Source of the DNA: Sphagnum magellanicum | Lineage: Eukaryota > Streptophyta > Sphagnopsida > Sphagnales > Sphagnaceae | Direction of reading: 5' to 3' | Assembly: GCA_021904315.1 (NCBI GenBank) | Contig: CM038926.1 | Coordinates: forward strand, 3,520,390-3,584,389 | Length of the DNA stretch: 64,000 nucleotides | In this document: in pieces, positions 12,772 through 21,910 of the stretch | How the letters are laid out: every line of letters starts with the position of its first letter | Numbering within the stretch: the first letter of the stretch is position 1 | Translations under genes and position numbers: made by a program | The notes under the pieces: generated by a model | Seen by the model: the letters and a program-made list of their open reading frames with translations, nothing else | Told to the model about the DNA's origin: nothing | The model's database searches: none

Positions 12772-13329
12772 CCTTGCTGCAGACCACTAATCACTTAAAA
12801 TGTTATTTCTCACACATAGATTGTTCAAATCTGGCTTGCCATAGCTCTCTAGAAAGCTAACAACAAGGCGCACCAACCTACCAAATCTTATGATCTGTAG
12901 CTATGACAGTAAGGAGTTATACCACCAAACCCGAGAGGGTTTTACGAAGGTGATGATTAAACCTTGCTACAGACCACTAGTCATTTAAAATGTTGTTTCT
13001 CACACATAGATTGTTCAAATCTGGCTTGCCATAGCTCTTTAGAAAGCTAACAACAAGGCGCACCAACCTACCAAATCTTAAGATCTGTAGCTACGACAGT
13101 AAGGAGTTATACTACCAAACCCGAGAGGGTTTTACAAAGGTGATGATTAATCCTTGCTGCAGACCACTAGTCACTTAAAATGTTGTTTCTCACACATAGA
13201 TTGTTGAAATCTGGCTTGCCATAGCTCTTTAGAAAGCTAACAACAAGGCGCAACTTGGTACCAAATTTCAAGATCTGTAGCTAAACTAGTAAAAAGTTAT
13301 GCTATGAAACCCGAAAGGGTTTTTGAGAT
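12772..13329. repeat. Three tandem 190-bp repeats
   Basis: Units begin CCTTGCTGCAGACCACTA at 12772, 12962 and 13152 and are nearly identical, each containing GAAAGCTAACAACAAGGCGC. The last unit drifts towards its end. The repeats are in the upstream half of the 2.4-kb TG...CA insertion, where subrepeats upstream of a promoter could act as regulatory elements. The high identity suggests recent homogenisation or recent insertion. Confidence 0.93.
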
Positions 13330-13546
13330 TTTTCTAGAGTTCCAACCTTCCAACACTATCACTAGATTTTTATTCTACTTTTCTTCCTTCTTCCCTCTAC
13401 CAACACTAAACATTATTTTCCTCTTCAAAAAGCTTGTGAAACAAGTGTTCAAGATTACATGAAAATTATCCCCGAGGCAAAGAAAGCTCCCAATCATCCG
13501 AATCCGCCTTTTAAAGAGAAGGAGAAGGGAGGTGAAGGTGGACCCA

Positions 13547-13673
13547 AAGCTTGGTGGCCAATGGAATGTTCCAAGCTTGGTGGCCATTGGAATGTTCCAT
13601 GCTTGGTGGCCAATGAAATGTTCCAAGCTTGGTGGCCATTGGAAGGTTCCAAGCTTGGTGGCCATTGGAAGGT
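13547..13673. repeat. Five tandem 26-bp repeats
   Basis: The unit is AAGCTTGGTGGCCATTGG followed by AATGTTCC, starting at 13547, 13573, 13599, 13625 and 13651, with one to three differences between units. It lies about 150 bp upstream of the TATA-like box in the 2.4-kb insertion. Confidence 0.95.
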
Positions 13674-13915
13674 GAAGGAAAAACCCTTTTCACCTCTTCC
13701 ATTTTCCCCCAACAACTTTACTTACACCCTCAATTTTTTCCCTTTGACCTCACGATTTTACTTTACCATGGTCCTAAGCCGTTACTCACGCCTTTCTTTC
13801 CTTTTCTTCAATCTATAAATTACGATTGCGCACCTCAACGTAACAAGTCCTTCACACCTTCGTTGTCAATTTGATTTCGATTGAAGATCTAACCTTTTTC
13901 CCTTTGCTTGAAATT

Positions 13916-14083
13916 ATGGCGTCGCGCATGGTCACATCTTACGGGCCGCAAGCCGCACAAGCGAACGAAGAATCGCCTCCAGAGTCGTCTCTAGATCTTA
14001 CCCTAACACAACATCCTCGAGATGAAGAACCTAAACCTCGAAAAGTGTGTGCTCGTCTTGAAGTCAAACCTCCTCAAGCTTAG
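13916..14083 (+). other. Short ORF inside the 2.4-kb TG...CA insertion
   Basis: A 55-codon frame starts MASRMVTSYGPQAAQANE. It lies about 100 bp downstream of the TATA-like box TCTATAAATT (about 13814-13823), in sequence clearly richer in GC than its surroundings, and the GC-rich composition continues to about 14330. No domain is recognised. Because the carrier looks like an LTR, the ORF could be LTR-borne or captured. The wider coding-like stretch looks broken, and I treat it as a fossil of unknown function. Confidence 0.35.
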
Positions 14084-14934
14084 TACTATCGTATTTCTCC
14101 GAACTCCCGCACCCTGGTGATCTTGTTGCAAGTCGACCCCACTTCTGGTGACGAACCCAAGACCGTTTGTGAAGGTTGTTACAAAACTGAAGATACTTCT
14201 ATCTTCGCATGGTCTTCAGTTCCCGGTGTTGGTCACTGTCGTCGGTTGCGTGGTCCGATTCGTTGACTACCTCCCAATAGCAAGGCGGACTACCTAGTTC
14301 GCACCATTCGGCGCATCCTAGATTTCCTATAGTTGTGAACCATCACTAAGGCATACTTCAGGATTCTACATGAACTTGTAGCTCCTTGTTGAGCTTATCC
14401 CTATTATAAATAAATGTTTCAATTATCATCAGACTCCTATCACCATTGGCTCACTATCATACTATCTATTTAATTGTTGAATTGCCTTGAATTAACCTTA
14501 TGTTCAGCGACTTGAAGATTACTTTACCTCTTATCAAATCATTCATCAACATCCCTTCAACTGCTTTAAGAATTTTTAACGTCCTTGCTACTTCCTAAAT
14601 ACCATAACAAGACTAATGTTATGTTGAACACCGTAAATTTTGGTCTCTACTTCTACCCCCAACCCTTTAGAGATTTCTCACCCGTAATTACGCAACAAAA
14701 TTCCTAAAACTATGGTTATTAGCCTTTGCTGAAGGAAAGAATTAAACCAACTCTTTATTCACCAATGACGCATGTCAGACAAGAAAATAACCCCCCTTCG
14801 CACCATGCACATTCATCATTCCCTATGAAGTTGCTAAAAGCCCTTAAAATCCTTACCCCACTCAAATAACCCTAATGCAACTCTTAAATATTGAGACTAC
14901 TGCACATGGTTGTGTCGATATGGCTCACAGATTG

Positions 14935-15681
14935 GTGTTGATATAAACGGAGCTTCAGTAATTATAATTATAGACTACGACATTGCCACAAAATATAATG
15001 GCATAGATATTATTAATTCCATTCTAAAATTTGAAGGTTTTGCATAGGTAACTCCAATATTGTTTTGATGTAACAAACTTCATATACGAACTTACAAAAT
15101 AGGTACTAATTTGTCATAATCTGAGCTCTCATTTCCATTCTGTTTTCTCTCCAAATTTGTTTTCTGAGTCTATCTGGAATTTTGATGCGCTCATGGTACA
15201 AATCTTTGGTTCAATATGTCCATGATTCCCTACTTTTGCAAGTTTTGGATTTAAATTCTAGAAATGCTCAGCAAATCCTTGCCTCACATTATCTTCAAAT
15301 AATGGATATTCATTTATCTGATGTCCAATCTAATTGCAGTATGTGCAACGTGGAGAATTTGGTCTTGGAATTCTATTCACACTATGAATTCCTTTATTCC
15401 AATCCCCTAAAACTCCTTTAACTATGCTTCCAATTTGCAAATTAAATATGGGTTCATTGTACTTCACTTTTACAACCAAATGAACACGTTCTGCTACAAT
15501 TGGTTTTGTTCTTAATAAGACTATAGTTTCTTGTCTAATTACATGTATTGGCTTAATTCCTATGGACATTATAATACCTTGAGTTGTAGTTTCTTGTTTA
15601 ATGACATAATGAATCAAAGGTTCAAAATTTTGAGTTTTTTATTCAAACTTTTCATTCTCTTGACCATCTCAATAATAAGGA
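14935..15681 (-). mobile_element. Upstream gag segment with zinc knuckle (part of 1-19400 fossil)
   Basis: On the minus strand this piece lies between the leader and the gag core. Around 15310-15350 it encodes a CX2CX4HX4C-like knuckle beginning RCTYC. The same motif and surroundings occur in the relative at about 30770-30830, where the spacing C-x2-C-x4-H-x4-C is visible. A CCHC knuckle upstream of the gag core is unusual, because plant Ty3 gag normally keeps it at the C-terminus. A 2.6-kb DNA element is inserted at its upstream edge and a 2.4-kb TG...CA insertion at its downstream edge. Confidence 0.6.
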
Positions 15682-15984
15682 CATTACTAAGAAATGCGTC
15701 CTAGTTCACTTTGGGTTTCACTAGATTTTTGAATGAATTTGGACATTTTTACCTAGTGAAATTGTTTAACCCCCTAGTGAATGGGGACCTGTTGTTACGG
15801 ACAATGACTTGTTTCACTAGTACCTAATGAAACAAGGTTATTCTCAAGTGAAATACAAATTTACCAAACCATTCACTCGCTAGTTAATTAATTAACCAGC
15901 ATGGAAATTAATTAAATTTTAATTATTTAATATAGAATATTTTGATAATTTCATGATTTTTAAAGCCTATTATTTATTGACATG

Positions 15985-16040
15985 TGTCACTACCTACGCT
16001 AGGTAAAAACCTAGCCTAGGTAGGTAGGTAGGCCATGTAA
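15985..16040. repeat. CTACCTA/TAGGTAGG block, copy 2
   Basis: CTACCTACGCTAGG is followed by AACCTAGCCTAGG and a tandem TAGG run, giving an imperfect inverted repeat. It sits near the left end of the 2.6-kb element, whereas copy 1 sits near the right end of the 3.2-kb element. The two elements therefore appear to lie in opposite orientations. Confidence 0.75.
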
Positions 16041-16439
16041 TCAACCTAGGCACCTAACCTACGAATTTGGTAGGAAAATATTTGGTCAACATACCATTGT
16101 TGACCAAATATTTTCGGGGGCAAACACCCTTACCATCAAGCCACCACACTTGTTGTGATAATATGTTACATTACATTTTATTTATGAAATACTTCATTTT
16201 AAACATTACAAAAACATAAACTTTGAAAATTCATATCTTATTAAAATTTTGTTCAAATGAAATGATTCGAGTTTACCTTTTTTTTTAATTCAATAATGTA
16301 CATAATTACATTTATTTCCATTTGAAAGTTAAAAATCATTTGAACAAAAAAAAAGTTGAATATCATTATTCAATAACATTTCAATGACCATTCATTTGAA
16401 AAAAAAATTTAATAAATGGATTTTTTTGTTAATATAATA

Positions 16440-18050
16440 ATACTACCTATGTTAAGCTACTTTCAATTATTATATGACTATTTTTCATTAATTTAAATTA
16501 TTTCACCCTACATTATTTATGGCTATTTATGGCTATTCTCAAATTTTTTGGTTATTTTTTGCTATTTCACCCTAGGCTACTTTTGGTTATTCTAAGTTAC
16601 TTTTGATTATTTTAACTTATTTCAATTTAGGTTATTTTCAGCTATTATAAGTTTTTTTGGTTATTCTATGTTATTTTTTGCTATTGTAGATTATTTTAAT
16701 TTAGACTATTTGTAGTTATTATAAATTATTTTTGGCTATTTTAACTTATTTCACCTTAAGTTATTTTCAGCTATTGTAATTTTTTTTTTATTCTATGTTT
16801 TTTTGGCTATTGTAAATTATTTTAATTAAGACTACTTGTAGATATTATAAGTAACTTTTGACCATTGAAAGTTATTTCACCTTAAGTTATTTTTGTTTAT
16901 TATAAATTATTTCACTTTAAATTATTTTTGACAATCTTAAACAATTATAATATATGGCTATTGGTTGTTCTTTTATTAGTGTTATTGGTGGTTATTAATG
17001 GCTATTGGTACCTATTCTATTTGTGGCTGTCAATGTTTTTTAGTGGTAATTTTATTAATAATTATTAGTGGTTATTCTATTAATGGCCATTAGTAGTTAT
17101 TCTATTGATGACTATTCTATTAATAGCCATTAGTAGTTATTCTATTGGTGGCTATTCTATTAATGGCTATTGTGGTTATTCTATTAATGGCCATTAGTAG
17201 TTATTCTATTGGTGGCTATTCTATTATTGGTTACTATTGGCTATTTTATTAATGGCTACTGGTGGCTATTATATTATTAGTTATTAATGGCTATTCTATT
17301 AATGGTTACTGGTGGCTATTCTATTAATGGTTATTCGTGATTAATCTATTAATGGCTATTGGTGGTTATTATAATAATGGCTATTCGTGATTAATCTATT
17401 AATGGATGTTGGTGATTATTCTATTAATGGTTATTGGTGGCTATTTTATTAATGGTTTATCGATGGCTATTGGTGGCTATTTTATTAATAGCTTATTGGT
17501 GGTTATTCCATTAATGGCTGTTGGTGATTATTTTATGAATGGTTATTAATGATTATTGTATTATAAATTATTGTTTGAGATTCTATGTTATGATATCATA
17601 GGCTATTGGTAGTTATTATATTGTAGGGTATTTAAAATTATTTTTCATAGGTTATTATTTTATATTTTAAGTTATTTTTACCTTAGGTCATTATATTTTG
17701 TTTTAGTTTATTTTAAATTATTATGCTTAAGATAAAATAATTTATAATAACATAAAATATAATGACCTTGAATAATTTAAAGTATAACTTGAAATAACAT
17801 ATATTAATTTTAAATAAAATAACCTAAAGTATAACCTAAAGTTAGTTGAATAATTTAATTTAAAATAATTTTAAAACTTATAATAAACTAGTTAAAATAC
17901 TTTAAGGTAAAATAACATATAATAATTTAGGGTACAATCATTTATAATAACATATAATAACATAAAATATAAGTTAGAATAACTAAAATAACTTAAAATA
18001 ATATAGGGTATATCATAAACTAACATAGATAGAATATTTTTAAAATATAT
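16440..18050. repeat. Degenerate TATTAATGGCTATTGGTGG array with AT-rich foldback
   Basis: From about 16950 to 17560 the phrases CTATTAATGGCTATTGG and GGTGGTTATT recur in irregular order. The flanks consist of T-rich phrases (GGTTATTTT, AGCTATT) up to about 17730 and of A-rich phrases (AATAACCTAAA, ATAATGACCTT) after it. TTAGGTCATTATATTTT near 17693 faces AAAATATAATGACCTT near 17754, so the array folds back on itself around 17730. It encodes no protein. Confidence 0.75.
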
Positions 18051-18971
18051 AAATAAACCTATTTGCTATAGTAAATTGTAATAGTGAATTATGTTAACTG
18101 TAATGAAACATGATGTCTACATAGTGATATTATAGTGAAATAATTTTCACTAAGTGAAATCAATAAAATGCAATGAAGTTATTTCACTTTTAAGGTCCCA
18201 TAGTGATTTAAACTAGTAAATTACACCCCACTTTGGTAGTAGTGGGAGGTGACGCAACTATGTACCTTGGTACTACTTCCTCCCTTTTTAACTTGTTGAG
18301 TTTATGTTCGTTTTCTTGAATCAAAATGTCATAATTATGTTGCTTCATTAAATCTACTAATTCCAGCACAATTCTTTGTCGAGGTTTAGATTTTCAACTC
18401 CTTCATTTAATATCAACCTTTGATTTGGATTTTTAATTTAATGTTTTTTTTTCCTAGAATTTTGCAACATATTATTGGTACGCCCTTGTGCTTCACTAGT
18501 TTGCACTTCACGAGGAATAATCGGTGTTGTTTGAGAGTGTGGCCTGCAAATTTCTCTTCTGTCCATGGATGTCTTTATTTTATCTAAAAAACTCTTCTAG
18601 GTGTTTCAAACCACTAATCTACCTTATCTACACTCAAATTATTGTTAATGGTAGCACCATTTTGCACTTATTCATGTAATATAACCTAATCCAATTGTCT
18701 CCTCAAACTTCTAGTTACAATTCTATTTTCCATCTCTCCACATCCTAATTCAAATTTGAACAAACTTTTACATTAGAACAAAGTCCTTACAATTAATTAC
18801 TCTGCTTATATTTACTTCCTGAACAAAAAAATTATGATCAAGATTTGAAAAAAAATGAAAAATACGAAACTGAAGTTCATTATCTATCTCTAAAAATAAA
18901 AATTTCAGCAATAATACATAAACAACATTTTGAAATTCACTCTAAATTCAAACCCTGGGATGGTCACCAAA

Positions 18972-19400
18972 TGGTAAATACAAAATCTCTAATTCTCTAT
19001 TCTGGTCTAAAATTTGGATTGAAATGTAATAAAATTAATATTAACAAAGTTTGCTCATTCATATCTACTTAGAACTAGTTTTAGAATAAAAATCCAATAA
19101 TGAAGGTATGATTAAAAAAAACATCAAAACAACAAATTATGGCTATGAAAACAAAGCTTTCCTAGAAATCAAAGTATATTTCTCTCATACTCCACTAAAG
19201 TTCCATGTTCTATAATGATACAATGGTCTTCATCTCTTCCTCTTCTCCCAATATATTCTTTAAAAAAAACAATCCTATGTTATATTCAAATTCAAATGGT
19301 GATAAAAACTATGTAATCTAGTTAGTAATTCCTAAAACAATAACTAGGTAAATAAAAATATATTAACAAATAATTACCATAAGTAACTACTCCCTTAACA
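18972..19400 (-). repeat. 5' LTR of the 1-19400 retrotransposon
   Basis: The segment starts TGTTAAGGGAGTAG and ends TTTACCA when read on the minus strand, so it has the usual TG...CA ends, and is 429 bp long. It matches, by eye over its whole length, the LTRs at 28286-28687/29557-29583 and 33413-33837. The 11-12 bases that follow it on the minus strand (18960-18971, core TGGTGACCATCCC) are the likely primer-binding site and are conserved after the 28 kb copy too. I did not assign the priming tRNA. Confidence 0.85.
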
Positions 19401-19790
19401 CTCCAACAACAAGTTGGCGAACGGGTAGAAGTCTATTACAAATGTTTATGTAAATTAGCTAACTACTTATAAGTGAAAGCTACCAATGTTTTCCTTATTA
19501 TTACTTTTAGAACATGTTTATAACCATACCTTAAATTGGCAATAGTTCGTATGACAAAAGATACCCTTCTCAAACATAAGGAAATTATAGTGATTTGTGA
19601 AGAAAATGGACTAGTCATAGCAAATTACAATGTTTTGATAACTCAACCAAAATCCAAATTGGTTGCACAACCCAAAGGCACTTATACCACTACTAAGTAG
19701 CAATTAACTTGTTCAAACTATGGTAAAGCAAGTCATGCACAAGAAACTTGTCATAATAATAAAATTTTAAAAACCAATAGTTTCTGTTGT
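19401..19790 (+). mobile_element. Fragment of a gag C-terminus with zinc knuckle, opposite strand
   Basis: The plus strand encodes a segment with LKHKEIIVICEENG and ITQPKSKLVAQPKG, followed by a knuckle-like CSNYGKASHAQETCHNNK near 19700-19760. This is the pattern of the end of a plant retrotransposon gag. It lies on the strand opposite to the neighbouring retroelement and differs in sequence from that element's own gag, so it comes from another element. It is a broken fragment. Confidence 0.6.
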
Positions 19791-21720
19791 ACCCATTAAA
19801 GTTGTTGAATTGGTGACTAAAATGATTGTATAATCTATCAAAACATTCTCCTTCTTCTTTTCCTTAATTAGTGCTTTCACTTGACTAGCCAAAGCTTCAT
19901 GTTGTTGCTTATAAAGCAACAATGCCTCTGCCCACTTTCTCTCTATGGTTTCCCAAACTTCAGCCTTTTGCTTCAACTCTTATAGTTCTTCAGCTTGTAA
20001 CTTCATCAGTGTTGTGCTAACCTTTAGCTCCTTATTTTCATCTTGTAATTTTTGTATGAGCTCTTTAATCTTCTTCGCATTCTACCTTATTCTTCTTCCA
20101 AATTTCCATGTTATGTTTATGCTATTTCTAAAAGTCCCTCTATTTATCCAGTTCCACTTGTAGTATTGCCTTCTCCTTCTTTGTGGCCAATCTATTTTTC
20201 AAATTGTTCACCTCCAAATTCAAATTCCCCATATGTAGACTCGCAATTACTGTGGTCTAAAATAATTTAACTATCTTATCTACTTGCATTACTTCTACTG
20301 CTACCTCCTTTACAGACTTTGGTGTACTTGTATGTGTTGTAGGATTTTTGGATTCTTCTATAGATGATCCCATTTCCTACACCAATATACTCCCCAACCC
20401 AAATTCCAATGGTTGTCCCTCTACAGATATTGGTATACTAACTAGTACTTGTGGTTTTGGTGGTCTGAACACTATGTAAAAAGGCTATGTTTCCATTCTC
20501 TACATTTGCAATCGCTTGTAGACCTTTTTGTGTTTGTTGTTGTTGTTGTTGCAAATGATGTTGTAAATGTGGTGGACTTCTAGTGGTCTCCATCCAAGTG
20601 CAAATGCTCCTCACCTTCTAGAAACTTTGTGTCATGTTCCCTTTTAATTTTTTGCCTCCATTCCCTTAGTTGTCTTTCATGTGGAGATGTCATTTGTGGT
20701 ACTTCTGCAATTTGTCTTATTGCTTGTACCATTATTGGCACTGCAGATGGTGTCATTTTGCCCCTCATCATTTTTTGCGCCCTTGTTTTTATGCTCTTTT
20801 GCTCCTTCTTAACTCCTGAGCTTGAGGCTCCACCTTCCTCAATCTATTCTTCCTCTTAATAGCACTTCTTGGAGTTTCTACTGCAACCTTTTTTCCTATT
20901 TTCAAGTGTTATTTGCATCTCCTCCCTAGTTCTCTTTACCTTGGCTAGTGGTTTATGTGGATTCTCCTTTTGGTGAATAAATTGATATTGAAAGATTTTT
21001 ACCAATATCAAGGTAAACTAAGATGTGTCATTATTATCTCCCTTATTTTCCTTAACATACTTATACCACTGATCTAACTCATTACACAAACTATCGTATA
21101 TAATATGTGCCCAATCTACCTTCTGCCCCTTTTTTGCTTTCATCAATGTAATGGCATTCTTGTTGCTAAAATACATCACCTTCTCCTTTTGATAAATCAT
21201 AGATATGATTGTAGGATATTTGACAAAGTATGGTAGACCTAGACTTTTTGCATTCCACTAATCTACTGCAAAAAATTTAGGTGAAATTCTACAACTCTGT
21301 AATGCATAAATGCTAGTGATTTACTAACCTGCCTTTTTGGGTCTTCTACATACCCTTCTGCACATACTCCAAAGACATCTACAATTAGTTATTTGCTACT
21401 GACATACACCTTATCCTTATGCCCAAAGTAAATGTCTATGCCCTTAATCACAAATGTGTTTAGAAATTTTAGCATAGCATCGGCCATTGGTGCTTCCCAA
21501 CTCATCAAAAACAAGTAACAAGCCCTGCTTTAAAAGCCCAATCTTTTTCCTTACTAATATCCTTCCAATTCTCCATCCTTTCAACATGCCTATCATAGTT
21601 TTATTTTGTATGTATCCACATAAATTGCTCAAGATCTGGAATGTGAATGCATACCTTTTTCAAAAAATGTAGTTTTATCCATGATTACACCTCTTCTTTA
21701 CACTGCAACATTTGATTCAC
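19790..21720 (-). mobile_element. Coiled-coil ORF region of a further retroelement copy, fragment
   Basis: The minus strand encodes lysine- and glutamate-rich coiled-coil segments (for example EVWETIERKWAEALLLYKQQ at 19767-19976) and a globular-looking part at 21018-21200 with IYDSLCNELDQWYKYVKEN. A short block near 21560 resembles the WANRAGVVSMF block of the 1-2007 region, so this looks like a distant copy of the same extra 3' ORF. The frames are broken. It ends abruptly at 21720, where a CACTA-like terminus begins. Confidence 0.5.
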
Positions 21721-21910
21721 CATTATGCCAAAAACCCCAATCCATGACTACATCGATGACTAGGTTTATAGTTGTAAAAGACACCCATGACTCATGACTA
21801 CCTCGTCGAATAAGACACATCAGTTAGGACACATAGTTGTTATGGTGACTTAGTCACAAATTAGGATACGATTGTGCCTTTTGTGACTATAGTCATGGAG
21901 GATGTCACCC
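21721..21910. mobile_element. CACTA-like terminus with subterminal repeats
   Basis: Retroelement-like sequence stops and CATTATGCCAAAAACCCC begins, followed by a cluster of short direct and inverted motifs (CATGACTAC, GATGACTAGG, GACTTAGTCAC, GACTATAGTCATGG). That is the layout of a CACTA element end. I could not find the matching end up to 28285, so the extent and duplication are unknown. Confidence 0.4.

Larger units (their letters stand above)
12505..14929 (+). mobile_element. TG...CA insertion of 2.4 kb, probable large solo LTR with promoter-like block
   Basis: The insertion starts TGTGAGGTGACTTTCC, ends ATATGGCTCACA and is flanked by a perfect 5-bp duplication gattg (12500-12504, 14930-14934). 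The family member at 28286-33837 has the site uninterrupted near 31308. TG...CA ends plus a 5-bp duplication point to LTR-retrotransposon integration. As the start sequence is not repeated near the end, it is most simply one very large solo LTR. It holds three 190-bp tandem repeats (12772-13329), five 26-bp repeats (13547-13673), a TATA-like box near 13815, a short ORF at 13916-14083 in GC-richer sequence, and AATAAA-like sequence near 14405. All of these suit plus-strand transcription. Any coding content is broken. The family is not recognised. Confidence 0.7.
15682..18244. mobile_element. CACTA-like non-autonomous DNA element, 2.6 kb
   Basis: Left end CATTACTAAGAAATG and right end, read inward, CACTACTACCAAAG form a degenerate terminal inverted repeat. 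The 3-bp duplication gga flanks it (15679-15681, 18245-18247). The related retroelement at 28286-33837 has the same surrounding sequence without the insertion near 30446, an independent empty site. Subterminal regions repeat short phrases such as TTCACTAG, CTAGTGAA and GTGAAAT, typical of CACTA subterminal repeats. Inside are a TAGGTAGG block (15985-16040) and a long AT-rich array with a foldback (16440-18050). No gene is present, so it depends on another element for its transposase. Confidence 0.82.
1..19400 (-). mobile_element. Ty3/gypsy-type LTR retrotransposon fossil, 5' LTR to coiled-coil region, left end outside window
   Basis: This is an old LTR retrotransposon copy read on the minus strand. 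Going down in coordinate it shows a 5' LTR (18972-19400), primer-binding region, zinc-knuckle segment (about 15310-15350), gag core (about 11900-12480), C-terminal zinc knuckles (about 11530-11700), a retropepsin-like region (about 10380-10680), reverse transcriptase (about 5700-6735), RNase H (5265-5606), integrase (about 4100-5261) and a long coiled-coil region (1-2012). The protease, RT, RNase H, integrase order is that of Ty3/gypsy elements. It is interrupted by five younger insertions listed separately. The reading frames carry many breaks throughout, so it is a dead fossil, probably old given the number of insertions. The same LTR and internal family recurs at 28286-33837. The 3' LTR is not in the window. 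Confidence 0.85.

Noticed and set aside
13375-13874. Several overlapping frames of 60-119 codons on both strands
   Set aside because: They run through the 26-bp tandem repeats, whose length and sequence keep several frames open at once. Their tryptophan- and histidine-rich translations are repeats of one unit.
18972-21720. A tandem arrangement in which the LTR at 18972-19400 also serves as the 3' LTR of the coiled-coil copy at 19790-21720
   Set aside because: No purine tract precedes the LTR on that side, and foreign gag sequence on the opposite strand lies between.
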